Assembly: GCF_001510895.1 (NCBI RefSeq)
Contig: NZ_LPWA01000120.1
Span: 215,114 to 279,113 of the forward strand
Direction: 5' to 3'
Origin: Mesorhizobium loti
Lineage (GTDB): Bacteria; Pseudomonadota; Alphaproteobacteria; Rhizobiales; Rhizobiaceae
DNA: 64,000 bases
The notes beneath the pieces are model-generated. The model worked only from the letters and a program-made list of their open reading frames with translations, had not been told where the DNA came from and made no database searches. Shown piece by piece: positions 1 to 9,524 of the stretch (the stretch's first letter is position 1; each line of letters begins with the position of its first letter). A program made the position numbers and the translations under genes.

Positions 1-42
1 TCCAGGCCGGGTCGCGGCCCGGAGCCTTCGAGGTCGGAGACC

Positions 43-1071
43 CTAGAATTTGAGATCGGCGCCGGCCCGCAACAGCAGCCAGTAGAACAGACCGGTCGCC
101 CCAGCCGCGAGCAGCAGCGCCAGCAGGAAGCCGCCATGCGTGTGCGTCAGCGGCAGCTCGGCGGTGTTCATGCCGAAAATGCCGACGATCAGCGTTCCCG
201 GCAGAAGCAGCGCGCTCATTACCGCCAGCGCTTTCAGGCTGCGGTTCGATTCGTCCGCGAGCTCGGCCGCGACCTCTTCCTGCAGCAGCCTTGCGCGGTC
301 GTTGACCATGACGACCTCGCGGTCGAGCCTTTTGAGGCGCGCGGACAGGCGGCTCAGTATATCATGCGCGCCTGCCGACAGCTCCCAGCCGGAGCGGTTC
401 TCCTCCTGGAACAGCGCCGCCTGCGCCGAGATCGGCCGGTGCAGCGAGACCGTGAGCCGGCGCACGTCCTTGATCCTGCGCCGCTCGTCGGCAAGCCGCT
501 CGGTGACGAGACGATCCTCGACATCGTCGAGCTGCTTGGTCGCCGCGGCCAGCCGCTCGCTTGCGCTCCGGCAAAAGGCGAGCACGATCGCGCTGAACAG
601 CTCGAATGCCGTTGCCGGCCTAACACCTTCCGACAGCGTCTTGCGCACTTCCTCTACGGCGGCCAGCGAGTGGCGGCGGCCGGTCACCAGCAGCCGGTCC
701 GTCACGGCGAAATGCAGCCGGCCGATGGTGGTCGACCGGCGTCCGATCTCGCCATGCAGATCGGCGGCGATGCCATGCACGACGCCCTTCTCATGCGCCA
801 GCGCCATGCTGTCCTCATGGCCTTCGAGGATTGCATGCGCCGATTGCGGCAGCGCGCAGGCATGGTTGATCCAGGAATGCGCCCGCTGGTCGATGAGGTC
901 GACATGCAGCCACACCCAACCGTCCGGACCGGCAAGCGCGGCCTCAATGTCCTTGGGAGCGAGAGGCTGCGGCGCCGCACCGGCGCTGCCGAAATAGGCC
1001 CAGACCAGCCCGGGCGCATGATGCCGGCTATCGTCCCAGGCAAGCAGTGTCAGATGCGATGCGTCATTCAT
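43..1071 (-). CDS. CorA-family divalent metal transporter, ZntB-like
   Basis: The 342-residue protein has the CorA/ZntB layout: a long soluble, charged and helical N-terminal part (about residues 1-280) and two membrane helices near the C-terminus. The family signature GMN follows the first helix (GIFGMNTAELP, about residue 305), and the short tail ends in ADLKF. Such proteins form pentameric inner-membrane channels for Mg2+, Zn2+ or related ions. The loop after GMN does not carry the strict MPEL of classical CorA, which favours the ZntB branch. The ion cannot be read from sequence. It lies downstream of the phosphate transporter gene on the same strand with an 83-bp gap, so co-transcription is possible but unproven. 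Confidence 0.85.
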   Translation of the reverse strand: MNDASHLTLLAWDDSRHHAPGLVWAYFGSAGAAPQPLAPKDIEAALAGPDGWVWLHVDLIDQRAHSWINHACALPQSAHAILEGHEDSMALAHEKGVVHGIAADLHGEIGRRSTTIGRLHFAVTDRLLVTGRRHSLAAVEEVRKTLSEGVRPATAFELFSAIVLAFCRSASERLAAATKQLDDVEDRLVTERLADERRRIKDVRRLTVSLHRPISAQAALFQEENRSGWELSAGAHDILSRLSARLKRLDREVVMVNDRARLLQEEVAAELADESNRSLKALAVMSALLLPGTLIVGIFGMNTAELPLTHTHGGFLLALLLAAGATGLFYWLLLRAGADLKF

Positions 1072-1154
1072 GGCCGCCGCTCATGGACATGCCCGAAACC
1101 GTGGCGGCGCCGTAACGGCGCCGCCGGTATTATCGTCGACGCATGACCTGCCGC

Positions 1155-2755
1155 TCAGAACACCTGGCGGAAGATCACGAACAGCACGAAAGCCAGCGCG
1201 ACCGAGCAGGGCAGCGTCAGCGCCCACGCAAGCAGAAGGTTGCGCACGGTCGCCCACTGCAGCCCGGAGCCGTTCGCCGCCATCGTGCCGGCGACGCCGG
1301 ACGACAGGACGTGGGTGGTCGACACCGGCAGGCCGAGACGATCAGCCATGCCGATCGTGATCATCGCCACCAGCTCGGCGGCGGCGCCCTGGCCGTAGGT
1401 CAGGTGGCTCTTGCCGATCTTCTCGCCGACGGTGACGACGATGCGCTTCCAGCCGACCATGGTGCCGAGGCCGAGCGCCAGCGCCACGGCGATCTTCACC
1501 CACAGCGGAATGAACTTCGTCGCGTTGTCGACCGCCTTATGGTAGTCCGTCACCGCTTTCAGGTCGGCGTCCTGCATCGGCAGCAACTTCTTCTTGTCGA
1601 TCAGCTTCAGCGCTTCACCGATCAGATAGATGTCGTTGCGGGCGTTGCTGACCAGGTCGGTCGGCACCTTGTCGACGGTAGCGTAGGGCTGCAGTTCGGC
1701 GGTCGTGTTGTGGATGTAGGTCTGCAGCGCGACGGTCGTCTGGTCGTTCCATGACTTGCTGCGCACAGCCTCTTGAACCGCGGCCTTGGCGTCGGCGACG
1801 GTGACACCCGGCTTGACGTATTTGCCGAGCGCCTGCTCGACGGAAACCGAGGCCGACTTGTAGGCGTCGAGATAGTTGACGTCCGGCGTGCGGTTGAGCG
1901 CATAGGCGGTCGGCACCACGCCGATCAGGATCAGCATGATCAGGCCCATGCCCTTCTGGCCGTCGTTGGAGCCATGCGCGAAGCTGACGCCGGTGCAGGT
2001 GAAGATCAGCAGGGCGCGGATCCACCATGGCGGCGGCGTGTTGCCCTTCGGCGCCTCATAGAGCGCCGGATTGCGCACCAGGAGCTTCATCACATAGAGC
2101 AGGAGGGCGGCAGCGAAGAAGCCGACGAGGGGCGAGACCAGCAGCGACATGCCGACATTGCTCGCCTGCCCCCACTCGACGCCGCTGGTGGCGCTCCCGG
2201 CCGGCGCCATGAACTGGTTGGCGAGGCCGACGCCGATGATCGAGCCGACCATCGTATGCGAGCTCGACGCCGGCAGGCCGAGGAACCAGGTCCCCAGGTT
2301 CCACAGGATTGCCGCCACCAGCAGGGCGAACACCATGCGAAGCCGGAAGATGAACCGACCTGCAGGATGAGCTCGACCGGCAGCAGCGACAGGATGCCGA
2401 ACGCCACCGCGCCGCTCGAGGTCAAGACGCCGAGGAAGTTGAAGACGCCAGACCACATGACGGCGAATTCGGCCGGGAGCGATCGGGTGTAGATGACGGT
2501 GGCCACCGCGTTGGCGGTATCGTGGAAGCCGTTGACGAATTCGAAGCCGAGCGCGATCAAAAGGGCGATGCCGAGCAGGATCCAAGGCACCGTCTTGGCG
2601 ATCGCCAGGTCCTGGCTCAGCGCGTAGCCGACATAGATCAGGCCGGCCAGAACCAGCACGCCGAAGGCCGGCAGGAACCACTTCGCCCCGCTCGATTGTT
2701 CAAGCGGATGATCCGGTCTCGGAATCCCCGCCTCACTGGAAACCACGTCCACCAT
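1155..2755 (-). CDS. pit: PiT-family inorganic phosphate transporter (frameshifted in this sequence)
   Basis: This encodes a low-affinity phosphate:cation symporter of the PHO4/PiT family in the inner membrane. The N-terminal part carries GFEFVNGFHDTANAVAT and the C-terminal part carries the second PHO4 signature around GQGAAAELVAM and LPVSTTHVLSSG. The reading frame changes near 2335: the upstream frame reads VELILQVGSSSGFA and the downstream frame continues MVFALLVAAILWNLGTWF. Adding one base there gives a continuous 533-residue protein, so I infer one missing base rather than a dead gene. The start at 2755 is preceded by a purine-rich GGAGTGGG. A higher start at 2782 is possible. The pst operon in the same window would be the high-affinity counterpart. 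Confidence 0.85.
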
Positions 2756-2836
2756 TGTCCCACTCCATTTGCATTGCAGCAAAGAACCGGGAAGAACGCT
2801 ATGTCCCCAGGATGAAGCTGGTGTGACGCCTACAAC

Positions 2837-3370
2837 CTATGCGGCTATCGCGAGAAGCGAAGCAACGAGCAGCTTGCGCTCCTCCGGCGAGAGCACGTCG
2901 GAATCGAAGAGATTCATGCTGCGCAGTCCTTCGATGGCAAGGAAGCAGACCAGCAGCGAGCCAAGGTCGTCCGTCTCGCCTTTCAGCCGTTCGAACAGCT
3001 GCCGCTTGAACGCCTTTATCGGCGTCAGGAAATCCGGATCCTCGGCGATCGCGGAAAACATCCAGGTTGCCGAAGGTTTTGGCTTCTCGCAATCATCGGC
3101 CGACAGCCGTATGTAGGCCGCGAGCACGCTTTCGTCGCTGGCCTCGGCCACGCGGTCTTCGAGCGCCTGTTCGAAGGCATTGAGATAGTTCTCGACCAGC
3201 CCCTGCATCAGCTTGGCCTTGGTCGGGAAATTGTAGAGCAGGCCGCCCTTGGAGACGCCGGCGCGGTTGGCAACGGCATCGAGCGACAGGCTCCCCGGAC
3301 CGGCCTCGCGCGCCACGTCGGCGGCGGCGGCCAATATTCTGTCGCGCGAGTTTGCCCTACGAGCTTTCAT
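2837..3370 (-). CDS. TetR-family transcriptional regulator, probable repressor of the adjacent RND pump
   Basis: The 177-residue protein has an N-terminal TetR helix-turn-helix (about residues 8-55, including AVANRAGVSKGGLLYNFPTK) and a helical C-terminal ligand-binding domain. The start at 3370 is chosen because GGAGG lies five bases upstream. The gene is divergent from the RND efflux operon starting at 3519. The space between holds a sigma-70-like -35 box and a perfect inverted repeat (3410-3423). By analogy with AcrR and similar systems it probably represses the pump and perhaps itself. The ligand is unknown. Confidence 0.85.
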   Translation of the reverse strand: MKARRANSRDRILAAAADVAREAGPGSLSLDAVANRAGVSKGGLLYNFPTKAKLMQGLVENYLNAFEQALEDRVAEASDESVLAAYIRLSADDCEKPKPSATWMFSAIAEDPDFLTPIKAFKRQLFERLKGETDDLGSLLVCFLAIEGLRSMNLFDSDVLSPEERKLLVASLLAIAA

Positions 3371-3401
3371 CACGCCTCCCCTTACATTAGCTTATGCAGA
3401 A

Positions 3402-3430
3402 TTGACAAGACCGTCCAGACGGTACAGTAA
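3402..3430 (+). promoter_or_regulatory. Probable RND operon promoter with embedded TetR operator
   Basis: TTGACA at 3402-3407 matches a -35 box, and a weak -10-like stretch lies around 3424-3430. Between them sits the perfect inverted repeat ACCGTC-CA-GACGGT (3410-3423). An operator inside the promoter spacer, between divergent regulator and target genes, is a typical TetR arrangement. Binding is inferred. Confidence 0.5.
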
Positions 3431-3518
3431 GGCGCCCGAAATATGAAATCGGGACCTATCGCCGATATGTGTCCCGGCATTGCTCGTTTTGCCGGCTGCC
3501 GGCTCGAGGGGACTGTCT

Positions 3519-4817
3519 GTGAAGCGCTTTTTTACTATCGCCGGATTCTTGCTTTTGCTCGTCCTTGTTTGCGTCGGCATCGTAGGCTTCAATTTCATGC
3601 GAGATGCCGGCATCAAGCAATTCTTTGCTACCATGAAGCCCCCGGCCGCGACCGTCTCGACCGTCGTCGCGAAGCCTTCGAACTGGACGCCCGGCGTCGA
3701 GGCGATCGGCACCGTCAACGCGGTGCGCGGCGTCGACCTGACCGTCGAGACAGCCGGCATCGTCAAGGACATCCTCTTCCACGCCAACCAGAAGGTGGCG
3801 GCCGACGCCGTGCTTTTGCAGCTCGACGATGCCGTCGAGAAGGCCGATCTGGTGGCGCAGAAGGCGCAGGCCGCGTCCGACCAGGCGGCGCTGACCCGCG
3901 CGCTCGAATTGCAGCGGCGCGGCGTCGGCACCGACGCCACGCTCGATGCCGCGCGCGCGGCGGCGGACGCTTCGGCCGCGCAGGTGAACAAGCTGCAGGC
4001 CGTGCTCGACCAGAAGCAATTGTCCGCGCCCTTCACCGGCACGGTGGGCATTCCGAGGATCGACATCGGCCAGTATCTGGCGCCGGGCAACTCGGTCGTG
4101 ACGCTGCAGGACCTGGACACGATGCGGGTCGACTTCACGGTGCCGGAGCAGCAACTGCCGTTGCTGAAGATCGGCCAGGCGGTACGGATCGGCGGCAACG
4201 TGACCGAGATGCCCTTTGCCGGCTCCATTCGTGGCATCGATCCCAAGATCGACCCGGCGAGCCGGCTGGTGTCGATCCGCGGCGAGGTCGCCAATCCGGA
4301 AGGCAAGCTCACCCCGGGCCAGTTCGTGCAGATCCGCGTCGAGCTGCCTGAGGAAAACAACGTCATCTCGGTGCCGCAGACGGCGGTGACGTCAAGCCTT
4401 TACGGCGACTATGTCTTCGTGGTGGTGCCGGCCAAGCCCGCTGATGCCGGCGCTGCTCCGGCGAAACCGGAAGATCAGAAAGCTGGCGCGGAGAAGCCTG
4501 CCGGCGACGCCGCCAAGCCGCAAGCCGATGCCTCGAAGCCGGCCGCCGGCACGGCAAAGCCCGCGGAGGACGCAGCAAAGCCCGCCGACAATGCTCAGAA
4601 GCCGGCCGAGGCCGGGCAGCAGCCGGCGCTCGTTCTGTCGCAGGTGTTCGTCAAGCTCGGCCGCCGCAACAACGGCATGGTCGAGATCACCGATGGCTTG
4701 AAGGCTGGCGACCAGGTCGTCACCGCTGGCCAGAACCGGCTCTTCAACGGCATGTCCGTTGCCGTCGACAACACCATCGATCCCAGCAAATCGGCGAACA
4801 AGCAGGTTCAGCAATGA
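3519..4817 (+). CDS. RND efflux periplasmic adaptor (membrane fusion protein)
   Basis: The 432-residue protein is a HlyD/AcrA-type adaptor with an N-terminal membrane anchor (VKRFFTIAGFLLLLVLV), a lipoyl/hairpin region (about 60-200) and a beta-barrel region ending near SVPQTAVTSSLYGDYVFVVV. A GTG start at 3519 is preferred because GGGGA lies just upstream. It bridges the inner-membrane RND pump to an outer-membrane channel. Oddly, the C-terminal part is split by a low-complexity stretch rich in Lys-Pro and Ala (genomic 4429-4617), after which the normal fold resumes. The stop codon overlaps the next gene's start in an ATGA, so the two are translationally coupled. No outer-membrane factor gene is adjacent. 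Confidence 0.88.
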   Translation: MKRFFTIAGFLLLLVLVCVGIVGFNFMRDAGIKQFFATMKPPAATVSTVVAKPSNWTPGVEAIGTVNAVRGVDLTVETAGIVKDILFHANQKVAADAVLLQLDDAVEKADLVAQKAQAASDQAALTRALELQRRGVGTDATLDAARAAADASAAQVNKLQAVLDQKQLSAPFTGTVGIPRIDIGQYLAPGNSVVTLQDLDTMRVDFTVPEQQLPLLKIGQAVRIGGNVTEMPFAGSIRGIDPKIDPASRLVSIRGEVANPEGKLTPGQFVQIRVELPEENNVISVPQTAVTSSLYGDYVFVVVPAKPADAGAAPAKPEDQKAGAEKPAGDAAKPQADASKPAAGTAKPAEDAAKPADNAQKPAEAGQQPALVLSQVFVKLGRRNNGMVEITDGLKAGDQVVTAGQNRLFNGMSVAVDNTIDPSKSANKQVQQ

Positions 4818-7800
4818 GCTTTTCCGATATCTTCATTCGCCGGCCCGTCCTGTCGACGGTGCTGGCCTGCATGATCCTGCTCCTGGGCTTCCAGGCCATC
4901 TTCAACCTGTCGATCCGCCAGTATCCTAAAGTTGACGAGACGGCGATCACCATCACCACCGCCTATCCCGGCGCCAGCGCAGACCTGATCCAGGGCTTCA
5001 TCTCCGCGCCGATCGCGCGCGCCGTCGCTTCGACCGAGAACATCGACTACGTGACCTCGTCGAGCCGCCCGTCTTCGAGCACGGTGACCGTGCAGATGAA
5101 GCTAGGCTCCAATCCCGACGTTGCGCTGGCCGAGGTGCTGTCCAAGGTTCAGGGCGTGCGCGGCACTTTGCCTGATGCTTCCAAGGATCCGGTGATCGTC
5201 AAGGGCACCGGCCAGCAGTTCGCGATGATGTACATCTCGATGCAGAATCCGAACATGACAAAGGAGCAGCTGACCGAGTACATCGAGCGTGTCGTGCGGC
5301 CCCGCATTTCGACGGTGGAAGGCGTCGCCGATGTGCAGATCTTCGGCGCCGAGGAATATTCGATGCGCGTCTGGATCGACCCGGTCAGGCTTGCCGCGCG
5401 CGGCGCCACCGCCGCCGACGTGCTGACCGCGATCAACAACTCCAACTTCCTGTCCGCGCCGGGCAACACCCAGAACGAGTATGTGGTCTCCTCGATCACG
5501 GTTCACTCGACCTTGCAGACGCCGGAGGCTTTCTCCCAACTGCCGATCCGTTCGACGGACGGCCAGGTGGTGCGCCTGCGTGACGTGGCGCGCGTCGAGC
5601 TTGGCGCTGCAAGCACCGACACCAGGGTGAGCTTCAACGGCAAGCCCGGCACCTTCCTCGCTATCTTCCCGACGCCGGCCGCCAACCCGCTGACGACGGC
5701 AGCAGCGGTCACCAAGCTCGTGCCGGTGATTCAGGAGACGCTGCCGAAAGGCATGACGATCGAGGTCGTCTACGATTCGACTGAGCAGATCAGTGCCTCG
5801 ATCGAGGAGGTGTTCAAGACCATCGTCGAGGCTGTTGCCATCGTCATCGTGGTCATTCTCTTGTTCCTCGGCTCGTTCCGCTCGGTGATGATGCCGATCG
5901 TGACCATTCCGCTGTCGCTGATCGGTGTCTGCTTCATCCTGTTTTCGATCGGCTACTCGATCAACCTCTTGTCGCTGCTCGCCATGGTGCTGGCGATCGG
6001 CCTCGTCGTCGACGACGCCATCGTGGTGGTGGAGAACATCCACCGCCACATGGAGGAAGACCACATGTCGCCGATGCAGGCGGCCTTCAACGGCATGCGC
6101 GAGATCTTCTCGGCCATCGTCGCCATGACCATCACGCTCGCCGCCGTGTTCGCGCCGCTTGCCTTCACCGGCGGCCTGACCGGCGCGTTGTTCCGTGAGT
6201 TCGCGGTCACGCTGGCCGGCTCCGTGGTGCTGTCAGGCCTGATCGCCGTCACCATCACGCCGATGATGTCGGCGCGCCTCCTGAAACCTGGCGCGCACGG
6301 CCGCTTCCAGCGCATCGTCGACGGCACTTTCAGCCGCGTCGAGCGCGTTTACGAGCGTGCGGTCACCGCCTCGCTCAGGAACCGCCCGGTGACGCTGATC
6401 ATCGTCGTCGCCTTGGTCGCCCTTACCGGCTTCATGTTCACCAAGACCTCCAGCGAGCTGCGCCGGAGGAGGATCAGGGCTTCCTGCTCTCGATCGTGAC
6501 CGCGCCGCGCTATGCGACGTCGGACTACACCGAAACCTACGTCAACCAGATCCTCGGCCTGGTGAACGATATCCCGGAGACCAGGGCGCAGTTCTCCGCC
6601 GTAGCCTTCGGCGGCTCGACCAACAGCGCCTTTGTCGGCTTTGCTTTCAAGGACTGGGCCGAACGGCAGCGCAGCTCGAAGGAGATCCAGGCCGATATCA
6701 CCGGCCGCCTGGCCAAGGTGGCGGGCGTCGAGGCCTTCGTCTTCGCGCCGCCTACGCTGCCCGGTTCCGGCGGCGGCCTGCCGATCTCCATGGTGGTGCG
6801 TTCGACCGGTGACCCGTCCGAGGTCTTCGACGAGGCGGAGAAGATCAAGAACAAGGCGCAAGCTTCCGGCCGCTTCATCGTGGTGCAGAACTCGATGGCC
6901 TATGACGCGCCTCAGGTGACCGTCACCATCGACCGCGAGCGCGCGGCCGCACTGAACCTGCCAATCGCCGACATCGGCCGCACGCTGACGCTGCTGGTCG
7001 GCGGCGCCGAAGTGGCGCAGTTCGACCGCGACTCCAACAGCTACGACATCATCCCGCAGGTGCCGCAGGAGTTCCGCGACAATCCGGAGAAGCTCGGCGA
7101 ATATTTCGTGCGCAGCGTGGACGGCAAGATGGTGCCGCTGTCGGCTGTGGTGAAGATTTCGACCAACGCCTCGCCGGCCGCGATCGAGCAGTTCAACCAG
7201 CTGAATTCCTCGACGATCTCGGCCCTGCCGCTGCCGGGCGTCACCACCGGCGACGGGTTGAAGGTGCTGGAGGATCTTGCCAGGGAAACGCTGCCCGACA
7301 CCTTCTTCATCGATTATTCCGGCCAGTCGCGACAGGAAAAGGAGCAGGGCAACACCATCCTGATCGCCTTCACCGCCGCCGTGATCGTCATCTACCTGGT
7401 GCTGGCCGCGCAGTTCGAGAGCTTCCGCGATCCGCTGATCATCATGATGGCGGTGCCGCTATCGATCTTCGGCGCCATCGTGCCGCTTAACATCGGCCTC
7501 GGCACACTCAACATCTACACGCAGGTCGGCCTGATCACGCTGATCGGCCTCATCACCAAGCATGGCATCCTTTTGGTGGAATTCGCCAATCAGCAGCGAG
7601 AGATCCATGGCATGCGGCGGCGCGATGCGATCATCGCCTCGGCCAAGGTGCGCCTGCGGCCGATCCTGATGACGACGGCGGCGATGGCGCTCGGCGTGGT
7701 GCCGCTGATCATCTCCAGCGGCGCCGGCGCCGCGGCCCGTTACTCGATGGGCCTCGTCATCTTCACCGGCATCCTGGTCGGCACGATGTTCACGCTGTTC

Positions 7801-7896
7801 GTCGTGCCGATGTTCTACACTTTCATCGCCAGCAAGGATCTGCCGCACCTTGCCGAGAAGCCGGATCCGAAGCTGATGCCGGCGCTGCCGACCTGA
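4814..7896 (+). CDS. RND efflux pump inner-membrane transporter (frameshifted in this sequence)
   Basis: This is a multidrug RND permease of the AcrB/MexF type, a proton-driven trimer. The N-terminus reads MSFSDIFIRRPVLSTVLA, and the paired acidic residues of helix 4 are visible in GLVVDDAIVVVENIHRHMEED. The C-terminal half has GLITLIGLITKHGILLVEFANQ. The frame changes near 6461: the sequence reads SSELRRRRIRA, whereas one added G gives SSELAPEEDQGFLLSIV, the usual family sequence. The restored length is 1,027 residues, normal for the family. I therefore read this as a single gene with a missing base. It follows its adaptor gene with an ATGA overlap. Confidence 0.9.
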
Positions 7897-7916
7897 CAGA
7901 TACGACCTGAGAAACG

Positions 7917-7948
7917 AAAAGAGGCCGGAGAAATCCGGCCTCTTTTTT
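7917..7948 (+). terminator. Rho-independent terminator after the RND operon
   Basis: GAGGCCGG (7921-7928) pairs with CCGGCCTC (7935-7942) across a 6-base loop and is followed by six T residues. The upstream A run extends the stem. It lies 20 bp after the pump gene stop. Confidence 0.85.
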
Positions 7949-7977
7949 GGCGGTCGCCCCACGGCTTCGGCACCCAA

Positions 7978-8010
7978 GCAATTCCGGGAAAAATGTCCGT
8001 CCGGAATTGC
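7978..8010. repeat. Short palindromic intergenic repeat, GCAATTCC type
   Basis: GCAATTCCGG (7978-7987) and CCGGAATTGC (8001-8010) are perfect inverted arms. This is a short-core member of the palindrome family also seen at 38641, 43729, 44839 and 48976. Confidence 0.6.
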
Positions 8011-8061
8011 GTCAGGAATGAGCCCGAAGGCGGCAACCTGCCTGCTACTTGACCCAACCCG

Positions 8062-8514
8062 TTACTTGACGATGACGATGCTGGTATTGGCGCGGCCAAA
8101 GGCCTCGACGAGCTGATAGAAGTCGGCCGCGGCATCGGGATGCAGCCGCACGCAGCCATGCGAGGCCGGACTGCCGAGGCGTTTGATGGCATAGGTCGCG
8201 TGCACGGCATAGCCGCCGCTGAAGAACACCGAATGCGGCATCGGCGCGTTGTCGTATTTCTTCGAATACCACATCTCGTGCATGCGCGTCGGCTTGAACG
8301 ATCCCGTCGGCGTGATGTGCGCCCTGTCGCCCGTCGACACCTTCCAGGTGAAGGTCGGCCGGCCGTCGACCGTGACCTCCATGATCTGCTGCGACAGCGA
8401 AACCCGGGCGACGATCTGATTGGCGTGGGCGGCATTGCTGGCGAAAAGCAGTGCAGCGCCGGTCAGCGCGGCGGCGGCAATGTTGATGAGCTTGGCTGAA
8501 ATGGCGGTATGCAT
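8062..8514 (-). CDS. L,D-transpeptidase (YkuD/ErfK family)
   Basis: The 150-residue protein begins with a signal peptide (hydrophobic run ending around SNAAHA) followed by a compact YkuD domain. The catalytic signature is SHGCVRLHPDAA, with the nucleophilic Cys in SHGC and the partner His in the upstream YAVHATYAIK. It would act in the periplasm, forming 3-3 peptidoglycan crosslinks or attaching proteins to peptidoglycan. The start at 8514 is supported by AGAGGGA just upstream. It is a minimal single-domain enzyme without LysM or SH3 modules and has no operon partner. Confidence 0.88.
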   Translation of the reverse strand: MHTAISAKLINIAAAALTGAALLFASNAAHANQIVARVSLSQQIMEVTVDGRPTFTWKVSTGDRAHITPTGSFKPTRMHEMWYSKKYDNAPMPHSVFFSGGYAVHATYAIKRLGSPASHGCVRLHPDAAADFYQLVEAFGRANTSIVIVK

Positions 8515-8852
8515 GACGATCCCTCTCTTTGTCCGGTCCCGGCCGGCTTCAATTTCGATGGGCCGTCTTATCGTGAGCACCTGTTTCAAGCTTATTTCGC
8601 TTGATGCTCGTTTCTGTTTCGAATCCGTTTCTCGAAGTTAATGGAACTACCCAACGGAATCGGCTTGTGGAGGGCGTATGATTAACGAGAAACCAAGCAA
8701 ATACGGAAAACGAAAGCACATATGCCTCTGATACGAAAGCTATTTCGCCGATCTCGAAACCAAATTGCAACAAAACGCGGCTTGCGCGGCATGATGCGGA
8801 TACAGGCCGGCGGCAATGTCGACGCAACGGGAACAGACATCAGCAAACGAAA

Positions 8853-9185
8853 ATGGGCAGGAAATCGAACCTACGCTCCTGGCTTTTCAGGATAAGCGTC
8901 GCGGCAGTCATCCTCGGTGGCGCCGGCTCCGTCGCCGGCAACCCTGTGACGACGCTTGGCGCGATGAATTCCGGCGAGGTTTCGACACTGCACGCTGCAC
9001 TGTTCATCGCCACGGTCTGGATTGTTTCCAGCCTGCGCGTCAACCGGCTGAGGGCCCTCTGGCGGGTCGGCTTTCGGCTGATGAGGACGCGCGGCCCCTC
9101 CGGCTACTTGCTGCCGAGAGGACCGAAGGCCCGCGCCGCAGCGGGGGGCTCCGTCAGCGGCGCGGGCGCTTCGGGAGTTTCCTGA
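8853..9185 (+). CDS. Possible small membrane protein, unknown function
   Basis: An open frame of 110 codons begins MGRKSNLRSWLFRIS. It contains two hydrophobic stretches (about residues 12-30 and 46-61), an Arg-rich middle and a Gly/Ala/Ser-rich tail. I do not recognise it. No good ribosome binding site precedes it. It could equally be non-coding sequence in a GC-rich region, so it is kept only as a weak prediction. Confidence 0.3.
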   Translation: MGRKSNLRSWLFRISVAAVILGGAGSVAGNPVTTLGAMNSGEVSTLHAALFIATVWIVSSLRVNRLRALWRVGFRLMRTRGPSGYLLPRGPKARAAAGGSVSGAGASGVS

Positions 9186-9219
9186 AGCACTGACGACTAT
9201 CGAATTTGGGGATTAAGAC

Positions 9220-9384
9220 ATGAAGACCAAGCTCGCAGCCTCGGTGCTGTCCGCACTGCTCTACGCTCAAGGCCTGCTTGGCTTTGCCGCGCTGGCAACG
9301 GTGCTCCTCAAGGAGCGCGCCCACGCCGAGATCTCCGCCAAAACCGACATGCCATCCGGCCCTTCGGTCCTTGTGGTGCGTTGA
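9220..9384 (+). CDS. Small single-pass membrane or exported protein (54 aa), unknown
   Basis: A 54-codon frame starts MKTKLAASVLSALLYAQGLLG and looks like a signal peptide or one membrane helix followed by a short polar tail ending VLVVR. GGGGA sits at good spacing upstream of the ATG. It ends just before a tandem palindromic repeat. No family is recognised. The short length makes coding status uncertain, but start context and hydrophobic profile support it. Confidence 0.45.
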   Translation: MKTKLAASVLSALLYAQGLLGFAALATVLLKERAHAEISAKTDMPSGPSVLVVR

Positions 9385-9389
9385 GCACT

Positions 9390-9492
9390 GGCATCGGACC
9401 CAAAAGTGCAAAGCGGTTTTGGGAAATTCCGATGCCAAACCGAAAACCACATCGGATCCAAAAGTGAAAGCCGGTTTTGGGGAATCCGATGC
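9390..9492. repeat. Tandem palindromic repeat pair, GCATCGGA type
   Basis: Two copies lie in a row. Copy 1 has arms GGCATCGGA (9390-9398) and TCCGATGCC (9428-9436). Copy 2 has arms CATCGGAT (9450-9457) and ATCCGATG (9484-9491). Both enclose the core AAAGTGNAAAGCNGGTTTT-like sequence that also occurs in palindromes with other arms at 11037 and 60902. Confidence 0.7.
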
Positions 9493-9524
9493 CAGATCAG
9501 AGCGATACCTTAGCCGCCCTCGCC

